NCBI RefSeq assembly: GCF_012273215.1
Contig: NZ_CP050965.1
Location: forward strand, 1,100,541-1,164,540
Reading direction: 5' to 3'
DNA: 64,000 nt
Source of the DNA: Gemella haemolysans
GTDB taxonomy: Bacteria > Bacillota > Bacilli > Staphylococcales > Gemellaceae
This document shows positions 20,797-28,987 of this stretch, piece by piece. Numbering within the stretch: position 1 is the first letter of the stretch; the number at the start of each line of letters is the position of its first letter. Made by a program: the position numbers and the translations under genes. The notes beneath the pieces are model-generated. The model was not told the origin of the DNA. It searched no databases and saw only the letters and a program-made list of their open reading frames with translations.

Positions 20797-21885
20797 CTAT
20801 TTGTTTTCTTTAAATTCTCTCATATAATCTATAAACTGATCGAATAAGTAGTTAGGATCATGTGGTCCTGGTGATGCTTCTGGGTGGTATTGTACTGAAA
20901 ATACTGGGTATTTTTTATGACGTACCCCTTCACATGTTTTATCATTTACTGATAGGTGTGTAAGCTCTAAATCTGTATCTTTTAATGATTCAATATCTAC
21001 ACTGAAACCATGGTTTTGTGAAGTAATATCAACTTTTCCTGTTATTAAGTTTTTAACTGGATGATTAGCTCCACGGTGCCCGAATTTAAGTTTATATGTT
21101 TTCGCTCCGCATGCTAATGAAATAAGTTGGTGTCCCATACAAATTCCAAAAATTGGAATTTTTGGCATAACTTCTTTAAGCATCTCAATTGTTTCTGGTA
21201 CATCTTCTGGATCCCCAGGTCCATTACTTAACATAATTCCATCTGGGTTGAGTCTGAAAATTTCCGCAGCAGTTACGTTATGAGGTACAACAACGATATC
21301 ACAATTACGTTCATTAAGTTCTCTTAGTATCCCTGATTTCATACCAAAGTCTACTAGTACTACTCTATATCCATTTCCTGAAGATAAGAAAGCTTTTTGA
21401 GTTGAAACTTGTTCAATTTGGTTCGTTGGTAAGTCAGTTTTTCTAAGATTTTCTAATTGTTCTTCTGGATCCATGCAAAGGTCAGTGATTATCCCTTTGA
21501 TTGTACCGTGTTCTCTTATTTTTCTTGTTAAACTACGTGTATCAATTCCTGATATACCTGGGATATTAAGTTCTTTTAACACCTCATCTAAACTATACTC
21601 TGTTCTAAAGTTAGAAGGTTTTTTACAAACTTCCCTAACGATAAGTCCTTTAATACTCGGATTAATTGTTTCAAAGTCATCTCTGTTGATACCGTAATTC
21701 CCGATTAATGGATAAGTAAATGTTACTATTTGTCCATTGTATGATGGGTCTGAAAGAGTTTCTTGATAACCCGTCATACCTGTATTAAATACTACTTCTC
21801 CCGCAAGTGCTCTATTTGCACCGAATCCATATCCTTTATATACTGTTCCATCTTCTAAAATTAGTTGTCTATCGTAACTGTACAT
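20797..21885 (-). CDS. carA: Carbamoyl-phosphate synthase small subunit
   Basis: A 362-residue glutamine amidotransferase subunit. The N-terminal CPSase domain is followed by a class I GATase with the nucleophile in GICMGHQ (about residue 245) and the His-Glu pair in QYHPEASPGPHD. It supplies ammonia to CarB, whose gene starts about 50 bases downstream. Confidence 0.97.
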   Translation of the reverse strand: MYSYDRQLILEDGTVYKGYGFGANRALAGEVVFNTGMTGYQETLSDPSYNGQIVTFTYPLIGNYGINRDDFETINPSIKGLIVREVCKKPSNFRTEYSLDEVLKELNIPGISGIDTRSLTRKIREHGTIKGIITDLCMDPEEQLENLRKTDLPTNQIEQVSTQKAFLSSGNGYRVVLVDFGMKSGILRELNERNCDIVVVPHNVTAAEIFRLNPDGIMLSNGPGDPEDVPETIEMLKEVMPKIPIFGICMGHQLISLACGAKTYKLKFGHRGANHPVKNLITGKVDITSQNHGFSVDIESLKDTDLELTHLSVNDKTCEGVRHKKYPVFSVQYHPEASPGPHDPNYLFDQFIDYMREFKENK

Positions 21886-21916
21886 CTTTGTTCTCTCTTT
21901 CTAAGTTTTTTATTTT

Positions 21917-23197
21917 TTAAACTTCAAATACTTCGCTATCTTTGTATGCAACTTGACCTTCGCATAATGTTAGTACTGGTATTCCATAAATTTCTTCTCC
22001 TACATACGGTGTATTTCTACCTTTAGATAAGAATTTTTCTGGATCAATTTTCAGTGATTTTTCTAAGTCGATTACTACTAAATCTGCAAATCCACCTTCT
22101 TCTAAACGCCCATATGGTAAGTCGAAAGTATCTGCAACTTTTTCTGTCATTAATTTAACTAATAAGTCTAGTGAGAATACTCCTGTTTTTACAAACTTCG
22201 TATAAAGTTGGCTGAATGCTGTTTCACTTCCAACAATTCCAAATGCAGCTTTTCTCATCGATAAGTCTTTCTCATGAGTAGCGTGTGGTGCGTGGTCTGT
22301 TGCTATTACGTCGATTGTTCCATCTAATAAACCTGCGATTAGAGCATTTCTATCTTCACGTGCTCTTAGCGGTGGATTCATCTTCCACATTCCGTTATCT
22401 TCTGGAATATCCATTTCATCACTTATTAGGTGGTGAGGACACACTTCACAAGTTACTTTAATTCCTGCTGCCTTCGCTTCTCTTACTACCCTAACTGATT
22501 CTTTAGTAGATACGTGACAAACGTGATAGTGACATCCTGCTGCTTCAGCTAAAAGAACATCACGTGCAATCTGAACACTTTCACATACCGAAGGAATTCC
22601 TGGTAAGTCTAATTCACGACTTCTACGTCCACAGTGCATACACCCTCCGCGGATTAATGAGTTATCTTCACAGTGAGCTACGATTGCTTTATTTAATTTA
22701 GCAGCAACCATCATAGATTCATACATCATGTTAGCATCTTGTACTCCTCTACCGTCATCACTAAAGGCAAACACATGCTCAGCTAATTCTTCGAAATCAG
22801 CATATTCTTTTCCTTCTTCACCTTTTGTTATAGCTCCAAATGGTATTGCTCTAATTACTGAATCACGTTCGATAATATCTAATTGTAATTTTAGGTTCTC
22901 ATAGTTATCTGGTACTGGATTTAAGTTTGGCATAGGCATTGCTGTTGTAAATCCACCACGAGCTGCTGCTCTTGAAGCATGATAAATGTTTTCTTTGTAT
23001 TCAAACCCTGGCTCTCTCCAGTGTACGTGAACATCTATAAATCCTGGTGAAACGAATTTCCCTTCTAAGTCTAATACCTTTGCTCCATTTTCTTCAATGT
23101 TCTCAGAGATTTTTACTATTTTTTTATCATCAACTAAAATATCTCTTTCTACTAATACACCATTTTCTAAAATTTTACCGTTTTTTAAAAGTAACAT
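21917..23197 (-). CDS. pyrC: Dihydroorotase
   Basis: A 426-residue type I amidohydrolase. The metal-binding motif DVHVHWREPG (residue about 55) marks the first two histidines, and HHLISD and ATDHAPH supply later metal and catalytic residues. It cyclises carbamoyl aspartate to dihydroorotate. It lies between pyrB and carA. Confidence 0.97.
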   Translation of the reverse strand: MLLLKNGKILENGVLVERDILVDDKKIVKISENIEENGAKVLDLEGKFVSPGFIDVHVHWREPGFEYKENIYHASRAAARGGFTTAMPMPNLNPVPDNYENLKLQLDIIERDSVIRAIPFGAITKGEEGKEYADFEELAEHVFAFSDDGRGVQDANMMYESMMVAAKLNKAIVAHCEDNSLIRGGCMHCGRRSRELDLPGIPSVCESVQIARDVLLAEAAGCHYHVCHVSTKESVRVVREAKAAGIKVTCEVCPHHLISDEMDIPEDNGMWKMNPPLRAREDRNALIAGLLDGTIDVIATDHAPHATHEKDLSMRKAAFGIVGSETAFSQLYTKFVKTGVFSLDLLVKLMTEKVADTFDLPYGRLEEGGFADLVVIDLEKSLKIDPEKFLSKGRNTPYVGEEIYGIPVLTLCEGQVAYKDSEVFEV

Positions 23198-23210
23198 ATG
23201 CTTCTCCTCT

Positions 23211-24092
23211 TTATAAATTATTATCTTTAATTATTTTTTCTATCATTGCCTGTCTCATGAACATTCCATTTTTCATCTGTTCAAAGATTACCGATTTAGG
23301 TGCTTCAACTAGTTCCGAAGCTATTTCCATATCTCTATTAACAGGGGCTGGATGCATCACTATTGCAGATTCTTTTAATCTTTCATAGCGCTCTTTAGTT
23401 AATCCAAAGTTATTATGGTATTCATCTTTACTTAGTCCCATCTTAGAGTCATGTCTTTCATGTTGAACTCTTAATAACATACAAACATCAACTTCTCCAA
23501 CTACTTTATCAAAGTCTACTACTTCTCCAAGTGTCTCGTCTTTAAAAATATCAGGACAAACAAATCTTACCCTTGCTCCTAATCTAGTAAGCATGTTGTA
23601 ATTACTTCTTGCTACACGAGAATTTTTAATATCCCCTGCAATGATTACATTAAGATTTTCAAACGTTCCGAACTTCTCATACATTGTCATAAGATCAAGT
23701 AAACATTGACTTGGATGTTCTCCACTACCATCTCCTCCGCTTAAAATCGGAATATTTAAGTTTGTCAGCTCATTGTAGTAAGCGTCTTGACCATGCCTAA
23801 TAACCAACATGTTACAACCTAACATCTCTAATGTTTTACAAGTATCATATAAAGTTTCACCTTTATTTACTGATGAAGTTGAAACCTCGAAGTTTATAAC
23901 ATTTAATCTGTGTTTGTGCTCAGCTACCTCAAAACTATGTTTCGTTCTAGTTGAGTTTTCAAAGAATAAGTTTGCTACATATAAGTCTTCTCTTGGCTCT
24001 ACTTGTTTACCATTTTTCAACTCTAAAGCTCTTTCTATCAGTTGATAAACTTCTTCATTTGTTAAGTCTGACATTTTTACTATATTTCTCAT
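23211..24092 (-). CDS. pyrB: Aspartate carbamoyltransferase catalytic subunit
   Basis: A 293-residue ATCase. The carbamoyl-phosphate loop [13 protein letters not shown] (about residue 42), [10 protein letters not shown] and the HPAPVNR motif near the C-terminus are intact. No pyrI regulatory subunit is present, as in other Firmicutes. Its expression should depend on the PyrR attenuator directly upstream. Confidence 0.97.
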   Translation of the reverse strand: MRNIVKMSDLTNEEVYQLIERALELKNGKQVEPREDLYVANLFFENSTRTKHSFEVAEHKHRLNVINFEVSTSSVNKGETLYDTCKTLEMLGCNMLVIRHGQDAYYNELTNLNIPILSGGDGSGEHPSQCLLDLMTMYEKFGTFENLNVIIAGDIKNSRVARSNYNMLTRLGARVRFVCPDIFKDETLGEVVDFDKVVGEVDVCMLLRVQHERHDSKMGLSKDEYHNNFGLTKERYERLKESAIVMHPAPVNRDMEIASELVEAPKSVIFEQMKNGMFMRQAMIEKIIKDNNL

Positions 24093-24111
24093 AGTAGTTC
24101 CTCCATTTTGT

Positions 24112-24275
24112 ATAAAAAAATACCTTGTATCCGTTCGGCTACAAGGTATGACTGTTCATCAACTATTAAATTCAAGTTATTATCTGGGTATAGTTATACT
24201 TAAACATAGCTATACTCAAATAAAGTATAAACTTTAAATTCAATCCCTTGTTAGCCTCTCTGGACTACCTTAAAA
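24112..24275 (-). promoter_or_regulatory. PyrR-type attenuator between pyrR and pyrB
   Basis: The minus strand carries the PyrR binding-loop consensus AGTCCAGAGAGGCT (24253-24266). About 100 bases later comes an intrinsic terminator in which TACCTTGTA pairs with TACAAGGTA (24121-24148), followed by seven T. UMP-bound PyrR is known to stabilise the anti-antiterminator at such sites, so high UMP should stop transcription before pyrB. Confidence 0.9.
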
Positions 24276-24286
24276 AGATTTTATAT

Positions 24287-24811
24287 TTAAATTAATAATA
24301 TTTCTTCAACATCATCTACTTCATTTAAATGAACTTTTACATTTTCTTTTCTTGAAGTAGGAATATTTTTTCCAATATGATCTGCTCTAATTGGCAGTTC
24401 TCTATGTCCTCTGTCTACAAGAATCGCAAGACGAATTGCTTTTGGACGACTCGCATCCATTATGGCATCTATCGCTGCTCTAACCGTTCTTCCTGTATAC
24501 AGAACATCATCTACAATAATTACAACTTTGTTTGTCAAATCAAGTTTAAAACGTGGAACTTTTATTTCAGGTTCGTCACTTATTTTTTCTAAATCATCAC
24601 GATAAAATTTTATATCAAGTGTTTCTACTGGAATATTAGTATTTTCAATTTCTTTGATTTTTTGTTTCAATCTTTTGGCGATATGAATCCCTCTTGTTTG
24701 AATACCTACTAAAACAATATCATCTAATTTATTTTGTTCGATAATTTCATTCGCAATTCTAGTAATCATTCTAGAAATCATTGTTTCGTCGAAAAGAATT
24801 CGTTTTTTCAT
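24287..24811 (-). CDS. pyrR: PyrR, pyrimidine operon RNA-binding attenuator / UPRTase
   Basis: A 174-residue phosphoribosyltransferase-fold regulator. The PRPP loop reads VVIIVDDVLYTGRTVRAA (about residue 96). It binds pyr mRNA in the presence of UMP and has weak uracil phosphoribosyltransferase activity in characterised members. It is the first gene of the operon and is itself preceded by a PyrR site, so it is autoregulated. Confidence 0.96.
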   Translation of the reverse strand: MKKRILFDETMISRMITRIANEIIEQNKLDDIVLVGIQTRGIHIAKRLKQKIKEIENTNIPVETLDIKFYRDDLEKISDEPEIKVPRFKLDLTNKVVIIVDDVLYTGRTVRAAIDAIMDASRPKAIRLAILVDRGHRELPIRADHIGKNIPTSRKENVKVHLNEVDDVEEILLI

Positions 24812-24821
24812 ACTTCACCTC

Positions 24822-24915
24822 AAAAAAATAGCCTACTCTATTGAGCAGGACAGCATAAATAAACTTGGTTTTCCAATAAATAAATCTTTGCTGACCTCTC
24901 TGGATCACATTAAAG
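24822..24915 (-). promoter_or_regulatory. PyrR-type attenuator before pyrR
   Basis: The minus strand has the PyrR loop GATCCAGAGAGGTCA (24892-24906), then an intrinsic terminator with CCTGCTC paired to GAGTAGG (24832-24849) and seven T (24822-24828), ending only about 10 bases before the pyrR start. Confidence 0.9.
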
Positions 24916-24937
24916 ATGTGTTATTCAAATTATCAAT

Positions 24938-24966
24938 ATTATATACCATAATAAGAGATTTGTCAA
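24938..24966 (-). promoter_or_regulatory. Promoter of the pyr operon
   Basis: Minus strand TTGACA (24961-24966), 17-base spacer, TATAAT (24938-24943): full consensus. The message starts about 25 bases before the first PyrR loop. Confidence 0.9.
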
Positions 24967-24974
24967 ATATATAA

Positions 24975-25006
24975 TGGATTATTGGAGTAATTAAATGTCT
25001 CCAATA
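24975..25006. terminator. Hairpin between broken small gene and pyr promoter
   Basis: GGATTATTGGAG pairs perfectly with CTCCAATAATCC. The better T run (CTTTTCTTTTT) is on the plus strand; the minus side is AT-rich. It probably insulates the ABC-F/small-gene transcript from the pyr promoter. Confidence 0.55.
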
Positions 25007-25020
25007 ATCCACTTTTCTTT

Positions 25021-25098
25021 TTATTCATCCTCATCTTTTTCTTTCCATTTCGCACTAGAAACCGCAGCCGAGACAAAACCTAATATCAAGAATGCTGC
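25021..25098 (-). pseudogene. C-terminal fragment of a small membrane protein, cut by repeat element
   Basis: Twenty-five codons end at a TAA and read as a membrane-anchored tail: AAFLILGFVSAAVSS then KWKEKDEDE. The frame has no start; it runs straight into the end of the 174-bp element, where it meets a stop. On the other side of the element a strong AGGAGG (25280-25285) and an ATG (25276) remain without a gene. The simplest reading is one small gene, perhaps 30-40 codons, disrupted by the element. The family is not recognised. Confidence 0.55.
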
Positions 25099-25273
25099 GG
25101 GAGTGACTCAAAAATCGTGATTTCTTAAGAAACAAGATTTTGTCGAGTTACCCCCACACAGTTTATTAGATATCTAAAAAGCTTTCATAAAGCGAATTTA
25201 GATATCAATAAACCACTGTGTCTATGAGTTTTCATGTAAACTATTTTAAAATCTAGTACTTTTTGGGCATCCT
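25099..25273 (+). repeat. 174-bp repeat element, copy A
   Basis: Starts GGGAGTGACTCAAAAATC, contains both internal hairpins (left arm ACTC..GAGTTACC; right arm GATATCTAAA..TTTAGATATC), and ends in a decayed TTTTTGGGCATCCTC where other copies have TTTTGGGTCAGCCCC. It separates the ABC-F gene from the small-gene fragment. Confidence 0.85.
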
Positions 25274-25308
25274 CATTTTCCTCCTGAATTTATTTTTTCG
25301 AACCTAAT

Positions 25309-26664
25309 TTACTCAAATTTTAAAACTTCTTTGTTCGAGATGTTTATAACCTTCGTTGCAACATTATCAATAAATTCCATATCGTGACTAACCATAATCA
25401 GAATACCAGGATATTTCTTTAATATCTTCTCTACCGCTTCTATCGCAACAACATCTAAAAAATTAGTTATCTCATCTAATAACAGTACATCTGTATTTCT
25501 AAAAAGTAAGCTTACGAAATAAAGTTTAACTTTCTCCCCTTTGCTTAAGACTTCTATCTTTTTATTTATATCATCTCCTCTAAAATTTAGTAAGGCTAGT
25601 ATATTTCTAAGTTCTATATCATTTAGTGAAGTTGATTCTTTAACAAATTCAAACAATGTTTTTTCTTCCTTAAAAGTATCAAATCCATTTTGTTCAAAAT
25701 ATGCTACTTGCAAGGAATTCGGAATGGACTCCTTCACATAATTTAGAAAAGTAGTTTTCCCCGAACCGTTTATTCCTTTAATTAAAATCTTATCACCACT
25801 AGCAAAAGTAAAACCAGGTGAGTTCCAAAGAAACTTTCCATCTATTTCACAATTTTTCTCATCAATACAAAAATTCTTCTTATGAGTTTCCTTAAATATT
25901 TCTAAAAACTCAATATCATATTTATCTTTTAACGGTTTAGGTTTAATATTAGATTCTAGTTTATCTTCTTGCCTTGATATTTTCTTCTGTAATCTCTTTT
26001 GGTTTTTTGAAATTTTATTTTTTACACTTATAATTCTATAATCTGATCCACTCATGTTCTTTGGCTTTCCAGATTTTTTCCCCTGTTCCTCTCTCATCTC
26101 TTGAATGCTTTTCTTTATCTTCTTAGTTTCTTTATTATACTTTTGCAGTTCGGCTTCATACTCAGTAGTCTCAATTTCTTCTTGAAGCTTGTACTCCTGA
26201 TAATTTCCATTAAACTCCCTTACAGTTTTATTTTCAATTATCCATAACTTTGTACAAACATTATTTAAGAAATTTCTATCGTGACTTGCAATACAAAAAG
26301 TTGCTGGAGTTCTTTTTATAAGATTAGCTATTTTGTTAGCATTATTATAATCTAAGTATGTTGAAGGCTCGTCAAGTAAATATAGATCAACATTCGATAA
26401 TAAACCACTTCTAATCTTGTTTACAACAACTTCTCCACCACTTTTTTTAAGAAGAGAATTTTCTCCAAATTCTAAAAGCTCCAAAGAAATGTTATTTTCA
26501 TCTTTAAGCAAGTCATCTATATGTTTTAACAGAGTTGTCTTCCCTGAACCATTTTTCCCTATTAAACCAATAATGTCACCAGTATTTATACTCAATTTTT
26601 CGATTTTAAATAATATCTTCCCTTGTTTTTCAAACTCTATGTTTTTAATATTTAATATTTGCAT
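25309..26664 (-). CDS. ABC-F family ATPase (antibiotic-resistance or translation type)
   Basis: 451 residues, two ABC domains without membrane segments, joined by a lysine-rich coiled linker (about residues 150-250): the ABC-F layout. Domain 1 has Walker A GKNGSGKTT and the signature SGGEVVV only about 40 residues later, so the usual Q-loop/helical region is largely missing. Domain 2 has GINGSGKTT, LSKGEKVKL and LLLDEITNFLD. The Msr/Lsa/Vga group protects ribosomes from macrolides, lincosamides or pleuromutilins; this protein resembles that group, but the drug profile cannot be read from sequence. Confidence 0.8.
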   Translation of the reverse strand: MQILNIKNIEFEKQGKILFKIEKLSINTGDIIGLIGKNGSGKTTLLKHIDDLLKDENNISLELLEFGENSLLKKSGGEVVVNKIRSGLLSNVDLYLLDEPSTYLDYNNANKIANLIKRTPATFCIASHDRNFLNNVCTKLWIIENKTVREFNGNYQEYKLQEEIETTEYEAELQKYNKETKKIKKSIQEMREEQGKKSGKPKNMSGSDYRIISVKNKISKNQKRLQKKISRQEDKLESNIKPKPLKDKYDIEFLEIFKETHKKNFCIDEKNCEIDGKFLWNSPGFTFASGDKILIKGINGSGKTTFLNYVKESIPNSLQVAYFEQNGFDTFKEEKTLFEFVKESTSLNDIELRNILALLNFRGDDINKKIEVLSKGEKVKLYFVSLLFRNTDVLLLDEITNFLDVVAIEAVEKILKKYPGILIMVSHDMEFIDNVATKVINISNKEVLKFE

Positions 26665-26696
26665 ACATTAACTCCTTTGTTAATAAAATTTCTCTA

Positions 26697-26764
26697 TTAA
26701 TCTAATGTATCCATGCTCCCACCCCCAAATTGAGTTTTACTAGTGTCTATTTACTCATATTATA
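26697..26764 (-). promoter_or_regulatory. Promoter and possible leader peptide of ABC-F gene
   Basis: Minus strand -10 box TATAAT (26759-26764) with TTTCAA 16 bases upstream. The leader holds a 5-codon frame (MDTLD, 26697-26714) directly behind a G-rich Shine-Dalgarno-like stretch. A TTAATA/TATTAA stem overlaps the space before the ABC-F ribosome binding site. Leader-peptide control is common for ABC-F resistance genes. Confidence 0.4.
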
Positions 26765-26828
26765 TCAAAAATAAAAATAATTGAAAGCAATTTCCTTATC
26801 AATTTTCTCTTTATTAGAATATTTGTGT

Positions 26829-26834
26829 TATAAT
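26829..26834 (+). promoter_or_regulatory. -10 box of M20 amidohydrolase gene
   Basis: TATAAT 38 bases before the ATG, with no good -35 match. It is divergent from the ABC-F promoter, about 65 bases apart. Confidence 0.45.
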
Positions 26835-26871
26835 TGTATTTATAATTTAAAATAGTAATCTGGAGGTTTTT

Positions 26872-28029
26872 ATGATTGAAAAAATTATACAAGATGAACT
26901 TGAAAAATTTTATCCAGAAATGATTGAACTTCGTCGCTATATGCATATGCATCCTGAAGTTTCATTTAACGAAAAAAATACAGCGAGATTCATTAAAGAA
27001 TATTTAGAAAAAATTGGAATTACTAATATTAAAACAAACGTTGGCTTAAATGGTGTAGTCGCAAGAATCAAAGGACAAGATTCTTCAAAAACAATCGCTT
27101 TTCGAGCAGACTTCGATGCCCTACCTATAAATGATGCAAAAGATACCCCATACAAGTCTACAATTCCTAATGCAATGCACGCTTGTGGTCATGATGGACA
27201 CACTACAGCATTACTTGCAACGTGTAAAGTTCTAATGGATCATCAAGAAAATCTTCCACATGATGTTGTCGCAATTTTCCAATATGGAGAAGAACAAGCT
27301 CCAGGTGGAGCAAAACCTATGATAGATGCTGGTTGCTTACAAGGAGTCGATGCAATATTCGGCGCTCATCTTTGGACACCACTTCCACTTGGAACTTTAG
27401 GATATAGTTACAAAGAACTATGTGCAGCTGCTGATAGATTCGAAGTAATAATCAATACCAAGGAAAATGCAAACATTATTGCTGCAGAATTTGTTAGTAT
27501 GACTCAACAAATAGTTTCACGATTTTCTAAACCGAGGGAAACACTTGTCATCACCTTAGGAAAACTTGAAAGTTCTGTTAAAGAAGCATGTATTACTGGA
27601 ACAATAAGACATTTCAATAAAGAACTTCATAAAATGGTGCTGACTAAACTTCAAAACTTATGCAAAGCTCTAGAAAATGAATATTCTGAAACTAATATAG
27701 AGTTTATATATTATGGTGGCTATCCACCTCTTATAAATCACAAAAAAGGAACAATAGAAATACAAAAAGCAACTTCTAAGATTCTTCCTGAAATTAAACA
27801 AGTGGAAATTGAACCGTTAATGATCGGTGAAGATTTTGCGTATTATGTTGAAGAAGTTCCTGGAGCATTCTTCTTAATCGGTGCAGGTAATTCTACCTTC
27901 GCTAAATATCCACACCATCACCCAAATTTTGATTTTGAAGAAGAAGTCATGAAACAAACAGCTTCAATATTCTTAACACTAGCATTTGATTCCGCTAATG
28001 TAATAAAAAATCTTAAGGAGGAACAATAG
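26872..28029 (+). CDS. M20 family amidohydrolase / peptidase with reduced dimerisation domain
   Basis: A 385-residue M20D-type protein (N-acyl amino acid or peptide amidohydrolases). The metal site is intact: HACGHDGH (about residue 102), the EE pair in YGEEQAPGG, HLW, and the final histidine in YPHHHPNFD. The inserted dimerisation/lid domain is abnormal: after ADRFEVII the family's GKGGHGAxPHE segment is absent and replaced by unrelated sequence. The missing segment is found as a separate 93-residue gene 3 bases downstream. A GGAGG ribosome binding site supports the start. Confidence 0.85.
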   Translation: MIEKIIQDELEKFYPEMIELRRYMHMHPEVSFNEKNTARFIKEYLEKIGITNIKTNVGLNGVVARIKGQDSSKTIAFRADFDALPINDAKDTPYKSTIPNAMHACGHDGHTTALLATCKVLMDHQENLPHDVVAIFQYGEEQAPGGAKPMIDAGCLQGVDAIFGAHLWTPLPLGTLGYSYKELCAAADRFEVIINTKENANIIAAEFVSMTQQIVSRFSKPRETLVITLGKLESSVKEACITGTIRHFNKELHKMVLTKLQNLCKALENEYSETNIEFIYYGGYPPLINHKKGTIEIQKATSKILPEIKQVEIEPLMIGEDFAYYVEEVPGAFFLIGAGNSTFAKYPHHHPNFDFEEEVMKQTASIFLTLAFDSANVIKNLKEEQ

Positions 28030-28031
28030 AT

Positions 28032-28313
28032 ATGAATACATATTTAGTTACTATCTACGGTAAAGGCGGACATGGTGCTGAACCTCATGAAGCTATCGAT
28101 ACAACTGTTATTGCTGGTGAATTTGTTAGAAAAACAACAAAATACAAAAATATAGAGATAATCTCTGTAAAAAGTGGTGATGCTTTTAATGTAATCTCAG
28201 GTATGGCGGAAATTATTTTAAAAACCGATAATTTAGAACAATTGAAATCAATACTATCTTCACTACTTATATATTATAGTGAGCAGACTAGGTTTGAAAT
28301 AATAAAAAATTAA
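28032..28313 (+). CDS. Stand-alone M20 dimerisation-domain protein
   Basis: 93 residues that match only the dimerisation domain of M20 amidohydrolases: VTIYGKGGHGAEPHEAIDT, then SGDAFNVISGMAEI, which in the family carry the lid histidine and the NVIP-type motif. It has its own AAGGAGGAACAATAG ribosome binding site and starts 3 bases after the M20 gene, so both are co-translated. It probably completes or regulates that enzyme. The alternative is a decaying duplicate. Confidence 0.75.
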   Translation: MNTYLVTIYGKGGHGAEPHEAIDTTVIAGEFVRKTTKYKNIEIISVKSGDAFNVISGMAEIILKTDNLEQLKSILSSLLIYYSEQTRFEIIKN

Positions 28314-28314
28314 A

Positions 28315-28378
28315 AAGACTTAGGTAACTTGAAATCATAATTTTATAGAAATCTTCAAGTTATCTCAGTCTTTATTTT
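28315..28378. terminator. Bidirectional terminator between convergent genes
   Basis: AAAGACTtAGGTAACTTGAA pairs with TTCAAGTTATCTcAGTCTTT over about 19 bases, with AT-rich tails on both sides. It serves the M20 unit (plus) and the UDG-like gene (minus). Confidence 0.8.
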
Positions 28379-28386
28379 TTAATGAT

Positions 28387-28971
28387 TTATTTCCCTAGTA
28401 TTTCCTTCACCCTTTTTTGTAATTCAGGAACTACTTCTTCAATAAACCATGGATTTTTGTTATGCCATCGGAAATTTAATGGAGATGGATGAACAATTGG
28501 AAAATAACGTGGCAAGTACTGTTTATAATTAAATACAGTTTCCGTTAAATTTTGTTTTTTATCATTTCCCAAGTAATACTCTTGTGCATATTTTCCTACA
28601 AGAATAATAAGTTCAAGATTAGGCATAAGTTCTAACACTTTAGAATGCCATTTAATTGCAAAGTTTTTTCTTGGTGGTAAATCACCACTTTTACCTTTAC
28701 CAGGATAATAGAAGTCCATCGGTACTACACCTATTAAACCAGATTTATAAAATATCTCATCATCTATTCCCATCCACTCACGAAGTTTAACTCCACTTTT
28801 ATCATTGAAGAAGATTTTACTTTCTTGAGCTTTGATACCAGGTGCTTGACCTACGATTAATATTTTTGCTGTGCTAGGGGTAGAAAATAAAGGTTCTATT
28901 CCTTTATCCGTGTATTTTTTATTATCACTATCTGCCATTATTTCTTTTTTCAATTGTTCAAAACTATCCAT
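28387..28971 (-). CDS. Uracil-DNA glycosylase superfamily protein
   Basis: A 194-residue single-domain protein with the UDG-fold motifs: GQAPGIKAQES (motif A, water-activating loop, about residue 41) and HPSPLNFRW (motif B, about 161). This subgroup differs from Ung (no GQDPYH). It probably removes damaged or deaminated bases, but the exact lesion is unknown. The gene is 16 bases after the methyltransferase gene. Confidence 0.8.
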   Translation of the reverse strand: MDSFEQLKKEIMADSDNKKYTDKGIEPLFSTPSTAKILIVGQAPGIKAQESKIFFNDKSGVKLREWMGIDDEIFYKSGLIGVVPMDFYYPGKGKSGDLPPRKNFAIKWHSKVLELMPNLELIILVGKYAQEYYLGNDKKQNLTETVFNYKQYLPRYFPIVHPSPLNFRWHNKNPWFIEEVVPELQKRVKEILGK

Positions 28972-28987
28972 ATTTTTCCTCTAGAAT

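Noticed and set aside
24975-25006. Riboswitch or third PyrR site upstream of the pyr promoter
   Set aside because: It lacks the CCAGAGAGG loop and lies upstream of the promoter; it is a simple hairpin.
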